Positions 1 through 8,206 are shown, counted from the first letter of the stretch. The stretch is DNA of 64,000 bases from CAYGDP01 sp964348665 (GCA_964348665.1 CAYGDP010000019.1:1-64000), one strand, 5' to 3'. The notes: a model not told the origin generated them from the letters alone. Made by a program: numbers and translations.

Positions 1-322
1 ATATCACCATATCCACCCATCCACCCAACATCCCCGCCGTCACCCCCAACACCAACCCGCACGCCAACGCGACCGTCACCGCTCCCCCGGCCACCATCGC
101 CGTCGTCCGCGCCCCGTACAATACCCTCGAAAAAACATCCCGCCCCACCCCGTCCACGCCAAACCAATATTTCGCCGATGGCTTCGCCAAGGTCTCATTT
201 CGAAACGGTTGCTCGGTTGGACCATACCGGACGAACACCGACGCGCCCACTCCGGCAATCACCACGACCGACAACATTGCCACTCCAATCACACAAAGCC
301 GGTGTCGCAAAAAACTTTTCAT
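1..322 (-). CDS. Peptide/nickel-type ABC transporter permease, DppC-like (partial, 3' end off the window)
   Basis: Reading the minus strand from ATG at 322 gives about 107 residues beginning MKSFLRHRLCVIGVAM. A membrane helix lies at about residues 9-33, followed by the family signature KYWFGVDGVGRDVFSRVLYG, which matches the conserved N-terminal region of DppC/OppC permeases (HxFGTDxxGRDVFSRxxxGAR). The reading frame is open to base 1, so the C-terminal transport domain is outside the window. It follows the DppB-like gene at 405-1424 on the same strand with an 82-bp gap, the usual B-C order for inner-membrane permeases of oligopeptide importers. A GGAG lies 11 bases upstream of the ATG. Substrate cannot be told from this fragment. 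Confidence 0.85.
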   Translation of the reverse strand, partial: MKSFLRHRLCVIGVAMLSVVVIAGVGASVFVRYGPTEQPFRNETLAKPSAKYWFGVDGVGRDVFSRVLYGARTTAMVAGGAVTVALACGLVLGVTAGMLGGWVDMVI

Positions 323-404
323 ACGCGCCGGAAACTCCAATCTTTAAATTTTGGAGATTGATGCTTGGGATTTCTTTGGAATTCGGGAATTGTGGTTTGG
401 AGTT
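323..404. repeat. Low-complexity inverted repeat between the two permease genes
   Basis: The gap holds GAAACTCCAA (331-340) and its exact reverse complement TTGGAGTTTC (397-406), with a nested CAATCT/AGATTG pair at 338-343 and 355-360. The right arm runs into the stop codon of the DppB-like gene. It belongs with the other 7-8-bp-unit intergenic repeats in this window and could form a hairpin in the operon mRNA. Confidence 0.55.
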
Positions 405-1424
405 TCATTGGTCATCGGTCATTTGAATCCTTGGTTCCAACCTCGCGTGAATCAAATCTCCCACAAAGTTAAGAACCACCACGCACGCCACGACAACGAT
501 CAGCGCTCCTTGCACCGCCGGATAATCCCGCGACAAAATTGCTTCCGTCAAATACCGACCCAGTCCCGGCCACGAAAAAACCGTCTCCGTCAACACCGCT
601 CCCCCGATGAGATAACTCAACTGCACATTTCCCATCGTCGCAATCGGTCCTCCCGCCGCTCGTAACGCATGACGCCAAACCACCGCCGCCTCGCTCGCGC
701 CTTTCGCACGCGCCGCCCGCACAAACTCCATCTCCATCGCGTCAGCAACCGCCGACCGCGTGATCCGTGCCAAATACGCCGCCGGCACCGTGGCCAACAC
801 GGCCGCCGGTAAAATCAAATGCCAAACCGCATTGGTCAACGCGCCAAAATCTCCTCGACCCAGAGCATCCAGCACCAAGAAACCCGTGACCGCCTCGACG
901 TTGAATTGATCGTCCAGTCGTCCGCTCGACGGCAGCCAGCCTAGCCACAGCGAAAACACCAGGCTCGCCATCAATCCCAGCCAGAAAATCGGAGTGCTCA
1001 ATCCCGCCAAACTCACCGTCGTCGCCATTGCATCCGCCCATGTCCCGCGCCGGGCCGCCGCCCACACACCGAGCGGAATGCCGACAACAACAGCAATCAT
1101 CATCGCTGCCAGCGCCAGTTCGACCGTGGCCGGCCAATGCCGCACCAAATCCGTGGCTACCTCACGCTGCGTTCGAAACGATTCGCCAAACGACCCGCGC
1201 ACAGCGTTCCCGATCCAAATTGAGTATTGCACGACCAACGGCCGATCCAACCCGAGCTTGGAGTTGAGCTCCGCCTTCTTTTCCGGCGTGGCATGTTTCA
1301 ACAGAAGATCCGCCGGATCCCCCGGGATCATCCGGAGCAACCCAAACACCACCGCGCTGGCCACCAGCAGTGTTACTGCCATCGAAAAAAACCGTCGCAA
1401 TAAAAACGCGCGCATCACACGCAA
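405..1424 (-). CDS. Peptide/nickel-type ABC transporter permease, DppB-like
   Basis: The 339-residue protein has the layout of DppB/OppB permeases: an N-terminal helix (about 8-32), the motif RMIPGDPADLLL, then a BPD_transp_1 domain with helices at about 100-125, 140-165, 195-215, 255-280 and 305-328. The EAA-type loop that contacts the ATPase reads EFVRAARAKGASEAAVVWRHALRA (in part). Length is typical for the family (about 310-340). It is the upstream partner of the DppC-like gene at 1-322. The ATPase and binding-protein genes are not in the window, so the substrate (di-/oligopeptide or nickel) is undetermined. Confidence 0.92.
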   Translation of the reverse strand: MRVMRAFLLRRFFSMAVTLLVASAVVFGLLRMIPGDPADLLLKHATPEKKAELNSKLGLDRPLVVQYSIWIGNAVRGSFGESFRTQREVATDLVRHWPATVELALAAMMIAVVVGIPLGVWAAARRGTWADAMATTVSLAGLSTPIFWLGLMASLVFSLWLGWLPSSGRLDDQFNVEAVTGFLVLDALGRGDFGALTNAVWHLILPAAVLATVPAAYLARITRSAVADAMEMEFVRAARAKGASEAAVVWRHALRAAGGPIATMGNVQLSYLIGGAVLTETVFSWPGLGRYLTEAILSRDYPAVQGALIVVVACVVVLNFVGDLIHARLEPRIQMTDDQ

Positions 1425-1608
1425 CCTACCAAATAAATTGAGCCGGGACGAGTTATCCGCAGCAAATTATCCGCTCCGTATGGAGAGACGTATTTGATAG
1501 GGAAACCAAATCCGAAATCGATTTCGCATTTGAAATTGGTAGCGCGATGCGCAACCGAGCAATCGAAGTAATTTCTCTGAAACATTAGAGAAATCCAATA
1601 ATTCAGTG

Positions 1609-1722
1609 TGTAGCGGCGGTCTACGTGTCTCGCCGGAGCTTCCGGCGGAGGCGGATGACCGCCGATTAATTGAAATGATCGGCGCTCATACTTGTCCGCC
1701 TGTGGCGGTGAGCGCCGCTACA
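1609..1722. repeat. Palindromic interspersed repeat (TGTAGCGGCG family), copy 1
   Basis: Begins TGTAGCGGCGGTC and ends with its complement GCGCCGCTACA; inner complementary blocks include GCGGATGACCGCC and GATCGGCGCTC. Related copies lie at 40828-40890 and 53776-53845. This copy is longer because of extra internal GC-rich inverted segments (CGCCGGAGCTTCCGGCGG). It occupies most of the interpretable part of the 438-bp gap 1425-1862; nothing else is recognisable there apart from presumed promoters for the flanking divergent genes. Confidence 0.75.
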
Positions 1723-1862
1723 ACTCGGAAAAGTGCACAGCACAGAAATTAGCTCGCCGAATGACCTTCACCCTGTTGTGCATTGATCCGGGTCGTCGTT
1801 TATGCTTCCAGTAATCCATCGCCCCTGCTGATTCGCATTGTCAAACCGGGCTACTTGCGGCA

Positions 1863-4295
1863 ATGCTTGTGAAGATGCGACCTTCGATTCCAGAGGGACA
1901 TTTGACGCCGTTCGAGGTGGAGCGCAGCCTTCGGCGCAGCAATGTTGCCGGTTGTTTTGCGTCCTTGTTCGGCGTGTGCGTGGCCGGCCAGTTCGTTACC
2001 GGTTACCTGTTGCAATTGGTCGGCGACGACAAACGGGCGGCGGCATTTGCCGTGGCGGCGTTGGCGGTCATTCCTTTGCTCGGCTACGGATTTCAACTCT
2101 GGTCGGCAGTGGCGGTGGAACGGTTTCGAGTTCGACGGCCTCTCTGGTTTCGGCTGGCGATGACAGGACGGGTAATGTGGTTGTTGATGGCGCTGGTGCC
2201 GATCGTAATGGGGATGAACTGGCCGGTGGCACAACTTGCCATTTTTCTGGTGTTGTTTTTTATTTCCAGCGCTGCCAGCTCGGCGTCCAGTCCTGTCTGG
2301 TTTTCGTGGATGGCGGATCTGGTTCCCAAAGACCAAGTTGGGCGTTTTTGGGGTACGCGTCGGGCGTTGTTGAATGCGATTGGATTGACGGTTTTGCTGG
2401 CAGGATGGTTTGTGGATTGGACGCATTTGAAATTTGGGCAGGACTCTTTGCTGCCCTATTGTTGGCTTTTTGCGCTCGGCGCGATCGTGGGTGTGACGGA
2501 TTTATTGATTCACAACTCGGTGCCGGAACCGGCCATGCAAGGGGAACCGCGCCCCTTGTCGTGGCGCGCATTGCTGGCACAACCGCTTCGCGACCCGCAA
2601 TACCGGCGTTTCATGGTTTATATGTGTACCTGGAGTTTTGTGCTGAACTTCGGCAACGCATTCTTGAATCTGCTGTTCCTACAAGAGCTGCAACTGTCGC
2701 AGGCGTGGATTGCCTTCTTTACCTGCGCGATGGTGGTCATGCGCGTGTTCATGGCGCGGTTTTGGGGATATCTGGTGGACCGGTTTGGCGCGGCGCCAGT
2801 GAACGCCATCTGCACCTTCGGCCTCATTTTTGTGCCGTTCGGCTACATCTTCGTGGATCAGGAAAATGCGATCCCAATCATCACCGGCATCTATGTCTTT
2901 GCCGGCTTTTTCAACATCGGCATTGAAACGACACACACCGCGCTGATGCTGGGCATCTCGCCCACGGCAAATAAAGCGATGTTCATCGCCACGACCCAGA
3001 CATTCGTCGGCCTGTGCGCCGCCGTGTCGCCAATCCTCGGCGCGGCTTTCTTGAGTTTCACGGTGGATCATCCCATCGACCTCGGTCAATGGCTGCATCT
3101 TGGGTCTTGGCAGTTGACCAGTTTTCAGGCGCTTTTTCTTGTCGCATTTCTACTGCGTGCGTGTGCGGCCCCGTTGAGTTTGCGATTGGGTCAAATTGAA
3201 CCCGGCTCGGTCGCGTTGGTCGTGCGACGGCTCTTCGATGCGAACCCGTTCACTGTGATTCATCATACGTATGTGCTGGGAGGCGCGTCCGCGGAGGCAG
3301 AGCGGGTCGAATCAGTCCGCAAACTGGGCGAAGCGCGCAGCCAAATCGCCACGAATGAACTCATCATCGCGCTCCGCGATCCGAGTCTCGATGTGCGAAT
3401 CGAAGCAGCACGCGCCCTAGGACGGATTGGCGATGCGACTGCGGTAGATCCACTCATCGAACGCATGCAGTCGCAGGAATCGGGGATTCAGCAGGAATCC
3501 GCGGAGGCGCTTGGCAAAATCGCGCATCGGCGCGGTTTGCGCGCGCTCATCGAGGCGCTGGGCGACTCTGCCACCCAACGCGCCGCCATCCGCGCGCTGG
3601 GCGATATCCGCGACCCGCTCGCGGTGCATCCGCTCCTGGATTTGCTGCAAAAACAATCGGTGGATGTAACTACACGAACACTGGCGGCGGAGGCATTGAG
3701 CCGCATCGTGGAAAATTCGACGGCGGCGTTCGATGTGCTGCCTCGGATATTCTCGATCTTTCGCGAGACACAGTCCGATTTGTTGCGTCAGCAGCTTGCC
3801 TTGGCCATTGGCAATCTGGTGGGCGAGACAGGCGAGTTTTACGGACTGCTTGCGCGCGAGCGGCGATTGTCGGGCCAGGGCGTATCCCGATTGATCGGAA
3901 ATTTGCGCGATGGCCTTCGCGATGCGGAAAAAAAACGCGGCGGCGACGCTGGTCAACTGGTCGAGTTGCTGGAACGCGGCCAGTCCCACTATACCGGGGA
4001 ACGCTGGCCGCAAGCGGCGCATCAGTTCGCCCTGATAGGATTGGCGCGGGAAGGATTGCTGACGATTGGCAACCCGCCTCTGTTGCCATCGCAACGACTC
4101 GTGGGGCTTATCGCACTGGAGCAGCGGTTGACCGGTATGGACGCGAACCCCAAACGTCGCGCCAAACTCTGGTTGTTAGCACACGCCGGAATCGGCGAGG
4201 GACACGTTGAAATCGCGCCGCGTGAAGAGGCGCTCCTGGCGCTCTATGCACTGGCAGGATTGGTCGATGACGAGAGCCGTCCTGTCGCTCGATAA
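1863..4295 (+). CDS. MFS transporter fused to C-terminal HEAT repeats
   Basis: 810 residues. Residues about 25-450 form a major facilitator superfamily domain with roughly 12 hydrophobic helices and the intracellular motif VPKDQVGRFWGTRRAL after the fourth helix, as in MFS proteins of the PVC group. From about residue 480 the protein becomes soluble and shows HEAT/PBS-type alpha repeats (for example DPSLDVRIEAARALGRIGD and DSATQRAAIRALGDIRD), continuing to about 640 and ending in a helical C-terminal region. The solute is unknown. HEAT repeats usually bind proteins, so the tail probably docks a partner at the inner membrane (inference). An alternative start is ATG at 1875. It stands alone, convergent with the PUR gene. 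Confidence 0.82.
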   Translation: MLVKMRPSIPEGHLTPFEVERSLRRSNVAGCFASLFGVCVAGQFVTGYLLQLVGDDKRAAAFAVAALAVIPLLGYGFQLWSAVAVERFRVRRPLWFRLAMTGRVMWLLMALVPIVMGMNWPVAQLAIFLVLFFISSAASSASSPVWFSWMADLVPKDQVGRFWGTRRALLNAIGLTVLLAGWFVDWTHLKFGQDSLLPYCWLFALGAIVGVTDLLIHNSVPEPAMQGEPRPLSWRALLAQPLRDPQYRRFMVYMCTWSFVLNFGNAFLNLLFLQELQLSQAWIAFFTCAMVVMRVFMARFWGYLVDRFGAAPVNAICTFGLIFVPFGYIFVDQENAIPIITGIYVFAGFFNIGIETTHTALMLGISPTANKAMFIATTQTFVGLCAAVSPILGAAFLSFTVDHPIDLGQWLHLGSWQLTSFQALFLVAFLLRACAAPLSLRLGQIEPGSVALVVRRLFDANPFTVIHHTYVLGGASAEAERVESVRKLGEARSQIATNELIIALRDPSLDVRIEAARALGRIGDATAVDPLIERMQSQESGIQQESAEALGKIAHRRGLRALIEALGDSATQRAAIRALGDIRDPLAVHPLLDLLQKQSVDVTTRTLAAEALSRIVENSTAAFDVLPRIFSIFRETQSDLLRQQLALAIGNLVGETGEFYGLLARERRLSGQGVSRLIGNLRDGLRDAEKKRGGDAGQLVELLERGQSHYTGERWPQAAHQFALIGLAREGLLTIGNPPLLPSQRLVGLIALEQRLTGMDANPKRRAKLWLLAHAGIGEGHVEIAPREEALLALYALAGLVDDESRPVAR

Positions 4296-4333
4296 CTCTC
4301 CACCCGCCACCCGTTCGATTGGCAACCGCCCAA

Positions 4334-4570
4334 TTATTGGGGCAAGCCGCCGTTCCCGCCGTGCTCAATCATCTGGTCGATGATGTCGCGAACGTCTTTC
4401 AGCCCGGTTGCGGGAATGATGATCGTGTCGCGCCGGCCATTCACATCCTCGGTGATGCGAAGGAATCTGCCGCGCGGATTCTCTTTAAGGTCAAAGAAAA
4501 ACTGCTTTCTTTCGATCTGGATTTTCTGGCTCTTGACCAACTCTTCACGAACGACGCTTTGTGTTTGCAC
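4334..4570 (-). CDS. PUR-domain single-stranded nucleic-acid-binding protein (DUF3276 type)
   Basis: A 78-residue protein starting at GTG 4570 (VQTQSVVREELVKSQ). The core ERKQFFFDLKENPRGRFLRI followed by TEDVNGRRDTIIIPATGL is the bacterial PUR-alpha-like motif, a small whirly-type fold that binds single-stranded DNA or RNA. The frame stays open upstream to TTG 4651, but that codon is the -35 box of a strong predicted promoter (4623-4651), so the longer form is rejected. GGAAAGG lies upstream of the GTG. It is next downstream of the retron RT (196-bp gap) but has its own promoter, so any link to the retron is speculative. Such proteins are widespread in Verrucomicrobia and Bacteroidetes. Confidence 0.85.
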   Translation of the reverse strand: MQTQSVVREELVKSQKIQIERKQFFFDLKENPRGRFLRITEDVNGRRDTIIIPATGLKDVRDIIDQMIEHGGNGGLPQ

Positions 4571-4622
4571 TGTCGGGGTTCCCTTTCCTTGGTTCCATTT
4601 CCTTAGTTTTGAACGACGTCGC

Positions 4623-4651
4623 AAGATAACAAGCAAGGTAGCGAGTGTCAA
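4623..4651 (-). promoter_or_regulatory. Sigma70-type promoter for the PUR gene
   Basis: On the minus strand, TTGACA (4651-4646) is followed by a 17-base spacer and TATCTT (4628-4623). The -35 is perfect and the -10 is close to consensus. The predicted transcript start, about 4616, leaves a leader of about 45 bases before the GTG start at 4570. Confidence 0.6.
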
Positions 4652-4766
4652 TAGTTTCGGAACAAATCGCAGCCCATTTTAGGCTACAGATTTTTACGTA
4701 GGTTGATTTTTAATGTCATCCGGAATTTGTGTCCTGTGTCGAATGATGAAGTTTTCCGACTCAAAA

Positions 4767-5981
4767 TCACGCAAGCTGGACGAACTGTTCAGCAAGTTTG
4801 ATGGCCTTGTCCGGTTGCACCGAGCCGAGAAAGGCGATACGTCCGCGCAGATGATCTGGAAAGTTGGGATGATTCGCACGGTTTTGCGACGCCAGTGAGC
4901 CCGCCTTTTTCGCATTGTGCAGGATCGCGCGAAGCCGGCGTCGTTCCTCGCGGGGTATCGATAATCCGCGGTTCACAACAAGCCCGGTTACGAGCTGACG
5001 CGCGCCCTTTCGGGAAAATCGGGTCTTGTCGGCGCGCAGGGAAAAATCCTCGTCGGCGAGTATCTCTTTCAATCGAGGTATGAATGTCGGCAGGTTCAGC
5101 TTGAACTCGTTGCCGCCCGAAAAGGTAAGGTCGTCGGCGTAACGAGTGTAATTTCCATGAAACCGCTTCGCCAACCCCGCGAGGCGCTTGTCGAGCTTGC
5201 GGCAAATGAGATTTGAGATGGCCGGACTGGTCGGCGCGCCTTGGGGAAGCTTTCCATTGACCGTTGTCAATTGCGCCAGGGTTCCCGCGATGAGGCGCGA
5301 ATAACCGAAGGCGTGAAACAACCCAAAAACCCGCCGCCGGGTGATGGTCGGGAAAAAATCCCGCAGGTCGAATCGCACCACGATTTCCTGACCGACATGC
5401 GCGCTGGCGTTGGTCAGGATCGACCGGGCCGGAAGAAATCCATGTGCGCACGGGGAGGCGCTACTGTGCAAAGCCGGCGCGAGAATTTCGGAGTGAATCC
5501 ATCGCTGCACAGCCTTGAGTTTTTTCTTGGGCGAAAGAATGGCTCGCTCCCGTTTGCCGTCGGATTTTTGAATGGAGAATCGGGCGTAGTGCCGCTCGGG
5601 CCGATGCATCAGCCAGTTGAGCGTGGAAAGCTGGATACGAGCAACGCTGCAGAGTGTTTCGGGGGTGTTGAACGTGGGCAACCCAAGAGCTGTCAACCGC
5701 GCCAGATTTTGCTGGGCGAGTGGCAGGAGCGGGCGTAAAGGTTTCCCCGCGCGGTTTTCCTTGGCTTTGCCGCCCTTTGTTTTCGAACCGGACCGGTAAA
5801 AGCCATAGAAAATTAGCCCCACGAATACGACAAACAAAATCCACCAGGGAATATGGAAGAAAGATCCGATCAGGCGCGAGAACATAAACGCCACGAACAG
5901 GGGGATGCCGAGGACTAGCCCGATGACCAGAATCGCCAGAAAACCGCCAATAATCGGATTTTTGATTTCGTTCTTGCTCAT
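4767..5981 (-). CDS. Retron-type reverse transcriptase with N-terminal two-helix membrane anchor
   Basis: 404 residues. Two strongly hydrophobic helices (about 11-34 and 44-62) precede a basic linker (63-80) and an RT domain (about 90-400). Retron hallmarks are present: NASAH at 191-195 (the NAxxH motif), catalytic aspartates in RFDLRDFF (D205) and YADD (281-284), LPQGAPTSP (245-253), and VTGLVVN (331-337), the VTG of retron RTs. Known retron RTs reverse-transcribe the adjacent msr-msd RNA into msDNA and act in phage defence with an effector. Here the msr-msd gene is immediately upstream (5994-6217; second arm ends 12 bases before the ATG). No separate effector is visible: downstream is the PUR gene, upstream a divergent sugar-binding protein. 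The fused helices may be the effector or an anchor (inference). No clear Shine-Dalgarno is seen. Confidence 0.93.
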   Translation of the reverse strand: MSKNEIKNPIIGGFLAILVIGLVLGIPLFVAFMFSRLIGSFFHIPWWILFVVFVGLIFYGFYRSGSKTKGGKAKENRAGKPLRPLLPLAQQNLARLTALGLPTFNTPETLCSVARIQLSTLNWLMHRPERHYARFSIQKSDGKRERAILSPKKKLKAVQRWIHSEILAPALHSSASPCAHGFLPARSILTNASAHVGQEIVVRFDLRDFFPTITRRRVFGLFHAFGYSRLIAGTLAQLTTVNGKLPQGAPTSPAISNLICRKLDKRLAGLAKRFHGNYTRYADDLTFSGGNEFKLNLPTFIPRLKEILADEDFSLRADKTRFSRKGARQLVTGLVVNRGLSIPREERRRLRAILHNAKKAGSLASQNRANHPNFPDHLRGRIAFLGSVQPDKAIKLAEQFVQLA

Positions 5982-5993
5982 GACTTTGGTTTT

Positions 5994-6217
5994 CGTTCGC
6001 GGGTTGGCCGACTTTACTACGCTTCACTTGTGCGTATCTTGGGTCGTGCAACGACCCAAGATACGCGAACCCGCCACGTGGAGATTTGCCTGCCAAACCT
6101 CCGCGTGGCCACTCAGGATGGCTAAACGAACATGCGCGCACGACGTAACGTCGTGTCTCGCAGTTTTACCCGCCTTGCGGCGGAACTGCGACTCTAAAGT
6201 CGGCCAGCCCGCGAACG
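5994..6217 (-). ncRNA. Retron msr-msd RNA gene
   Basis: Reading the minus strand, arm a1 (6217-6195) and arm a2 (6016-5994) are complementary over 23 bases with a single mismatch. Immediately after a1 (ending in TTTA) comes G at 6194, the position of the branching guanosine in characterised retrons, where a1 ends in TTA followed by G. The msr part then has a hairpin at 6191-6158 (TCGCAGTT/AACTGCGA with inner CCGCC-GCAA-GGCGG) and one at 6155-6139 (CACGACG/CGTCGTG). The msd part has an imperfect 16-bp stem at 6109-6073 and a perfect 16-bp stem at 6066-6032 (GCGTATCTTGGGTCGT, 3-base loop). A promoter-like pair just upstream would start transcription at about 6221. The RT gene follows directly. 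Confidence 0.85.
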
Positions 6218-6227
6218 TTTTCCGGCT

Positions 6228-6256
6228 ACGCTACGCCCACCACCCAACATCGTCAA
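6228..6256 (-). promoter_or_regulatory. Candidate promoter of the retron transcript
   Basis: Minus strand: TTGACG (6256-6251), 17-base spacer, TAGCGT (6233-6228). The -10 is weak, but the predicted start at about 6221 falls four bases before the first msr-msd arm, as expected for a retron. A second TTGACA (6263-6258) lies one helical half-turn upstream. Confidence 0.45.
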
Positions 6257-6335
6257 GTGTCAATCCAGTCAGGGACCTCTAAAATCAGGCTTGCGTCCGT
6301 GAAGAAATGAGGCAGAATATCCGTCGGAGGAAATG

Positions 6336-7313
6336 ATGAAACCATTCTCATTTTTGCCTGTGATGATTGTGGCAACGGTGCTGGCGCAGGACGAACCGAA
6401 GCCGGAGGAAAAGAAACCCGATGCCCCCGCTGACCGCGGCAAAACCATCTGGCTCATCACCAAAGGCGGGCGCGAGTCCTATTGGAAAGCCGCGCGTATC
6501 GGCGCCATGAAAGCCGGGAAAGATCTCGGCGTCAAAATCAATTGGCAGGCGCCTCTGACCGAGACCGACTTGTCCAAACAAATCCAATTGGTCGAGCAAG
6601 CCATCACACAACGGGCGGACGGTATCCTTCTTTCGCCGATCACCGAAACAGGCCTGACCGATGTGATCGGTCGCGCCGCGGGCGCGAACATCCCCGTCGT
6701 CATTTTCGATTCCCCGACCAAAAGCGATAAACCCGCTGCCTTCCTCGCCACCGACCAAGTGAAAGCCGGCGAACTGGCCGCCCGTCGAATTGGCGAAGCC
6801 ACCGGCGGCAAAGGCCGCGTGCTGATGATCCGCGGTCATCCCGATAATTCCGCCACGATGGCACGCGAAGAGGCGTTCAAAAAAGCCCTCGCGCGCGAGT
6901 ATGCCGACATCAAACTCCTCGACAACTACGGACGCGGCGACCGGCAAAAATCCACCGAGGTCAGCGAAGAAATGCTCAAAGCCTACAGCGACGCCGCCGC
7001 GATTTATGCCTCGAACGAAAACTCCACCTTCGGCGCCCTCGCCGCCGTCGCCAGTCGCGGCCTGACCGGAAAAATCAAGGTGATCGGTTCCGATGCCTCG
7101 CGGCAATTGGCCGAAGCCCTGGCGCTCGGCACGCTCGACGCCCTCGTCGTCCAAGCCCCTGCTCAAATGGGATACAAAGGCGTGCAAGCGGTTGTGGACG
7201 CCATGGACGGCAAGAGCGTGGATAAACGCACCGACACCGCCGTCGAACTGGCCACCAAAGAAAACATGAACGACCCCAGCATCAAAGAACTGCTCTCCCC
7301 GGAAGGACGATGA
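6336..7313 (+). CDS. Periplasmic sugar-binding protein, RbsB-like
   Basis: About 325 residues with a signal peptide (MKPFSFLPVMIVATVLA) and an acidic/proline-rich linker, then a type-1 periplasmic binding fold (Peripla_BP_4): KTIWLITKGGRESYWKAARI, EQAITQRADGILLSPI, GANIPVVIFDS, RVLMIRGHPDN and AAIYASNENSTFGAL fit the ribose/galactose-binding family. GGAGG at 6326-6330 is five bases from ATG 6336 but only two from ATG 6333, so 6336 is chosen. No permease or ATPase gene is adjacent, so it is an orphan binding protein. Its stop overlaps the next gene as ATGA, so the two are probably co-transcribed. Confidence 0.88.
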   Translation: MKPFSFLPVMIVATVLAQDEPKPEEKKPDAPADRGKTIWLITKGGRESYWKAARIGAMKAGKDLGVKINWQAPLTETDLSKQIQLVEQAITQRADGILLSPITETGLTDVIGRAAGANIPVVIFDSPTKSDKPAAFLATDQVKAGELAARRIGEATGGKGRVLMIRGHPDNSATMAREEAFKKALAREYADIKLLDNYGRGDRQKSTEVSEEMLKAYSDAAAIYASNENSTFGALAAVASRGLTGKIKVIGSDASRQLAEALALGTLDALVVQAPAQMGYKGVQAVVDAMDGKSVDKRTDTAVELATKENMNDPSIKELLSPEGR

Positions 7314-8206
7314 GGGATGATCAGGAAAAATCGTTTGGTCGAGACCCGATCCTGCATTATGCTTTATTCGGCTTATTGTGTCTAACATGTGCCGTGTTCA
7401 GTTTTGCACAAGACCCGCCGACGGTGCGGGTGATGTCGTTTAATGTCCGATACGGCACAGCGGGGGATGGCGAGGATCATTGGAACAAACGCAAGGAGAT
7501 GCTCTTCTCGACGATCCAGGCGTTCGATCCCGATTTGCTGGGCACACAAGAATTGCTGGCGTTTCAGGGTGATTACTTGCGGAAGCAATTGCCGGCCTAC
7601 GAGTTTTTCGGCGCGGGCCGCGATGACGGCAAGCGGATGGGCGAATTTACGGCGGTGTATTTCAAGAAGGAACGTTTCGAGCGACTGGATGGCGGGCATT
7701 ATTGGTTGAGCGAGACTCCCGAGGAAGTTGGCAGCAAAAGTTGGGACGCAGCGATCACGCGAATGGTGACCTGGGTAAAGCTGCGTGATCGAAAGGGTGG
7801 CGCGACATTTTATTATCTCAATACGCACTGGGACCACAAGGGTGAGCAGGCGCGCCGCGCAAGCGCGAAGTTGATGCAGAACCGGATTGCGGCGCTGGGC
7901 AAAGACGCAACGGTGATCGTCACGGGAGATTTCAATACCAACGAGGATGGCGAATCGTACAAGACTTTGCTGGGCGGAGAACCAAAATTGCTCGATAGCT
8001 ATCGCATGGCGTATCCGACCCGGACCGCGAACGAAGCATCATTTCACGGTTTCAAGGGCGGACGTGCCGGCTCGCGGATTGATTGGATTTTGCACACCCC
8101 ACAATTAACGACTACCGAAGCCGCGATCGTGCATACCAATCAAGATAATCGATATCCGTCGGACCATTATCCCGTCACAGCGGTGCTGCGGTTTAACGAA
8201 AAGTAA
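7310..8206 (+). CDS. Secreted endonuclease/exonuclease/phosphatase (EEP) family hydrolase
   Basis: 298 residues. A hydrophobic segment at about 18-34 (YALFGLLCLTCAVFSFA) is a likely signal peptide after an unusually long N-region. The mature part shows the EEP fold: VMSFNVRYG (Asn), DLLGTQELL (metal-binding Glu), YLNTHWDHKG (active-site His), VIVTGDFNTNEDG (Asp/Asn) and SDHYPVTAVL (C-terminal Asp-His). Secreted proteins of this kind in Verrucomicrobia and Bacteroidetes act as phosphodiesterases or sphingomyelinase-like hydrolases; the substrate here is unknown. Coupled to the sugar-binding gene by a 4-base overlap and convergent (14-base overlap) with the next gene. Confidence 0.87.
   Translation: MRDDQEKSFGRDPILHYALFGLLCLTCAVFSFAQDPPTVRVMSFNVRYGTAGDGEDHWNKRKEMLFSTIQAFDPDLLGTQELLAFQGDYLRKQLPAYEFFGAGRDDGKRMGEFTAVYFKKERFERLDGGHYWLSETPEEVGSKSWDAAITRMVTWVKLRDRKGGATFYYLNTHWDHKGEQARRASAKLMQNRIAALGKDATVIVTGDFNTNEDGESYKTLLGGEPKLLDSYRMAYPTRTANEASFHGFKGGRAGSRIDWILHTPQLTTTEAAIVHTNQDNRYPSDHYPVTAVLRFNEK

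Noticed and set aside
4571..4651. Longer PUR protein starting at TTG 4651
   Set aside because: The TTG is part of a consensus -35 box and the extra residues have no homology; GTG 4570 fits better.
5994..6217. Alternative reading of the msr-msd as a simple dispersed hairpin repeat
   Set aside because: No other copy is visible in the window, and the arms, branch G, promoter and RT adjacency all fit a retron; a genome-wide search is still the decisive test.
6348..7388. 346-residue frame on the minus strand
   Set aside because: Antisense shadow of the sugar-binding protein, Gly/His-rich composition typical of a complementary frame.
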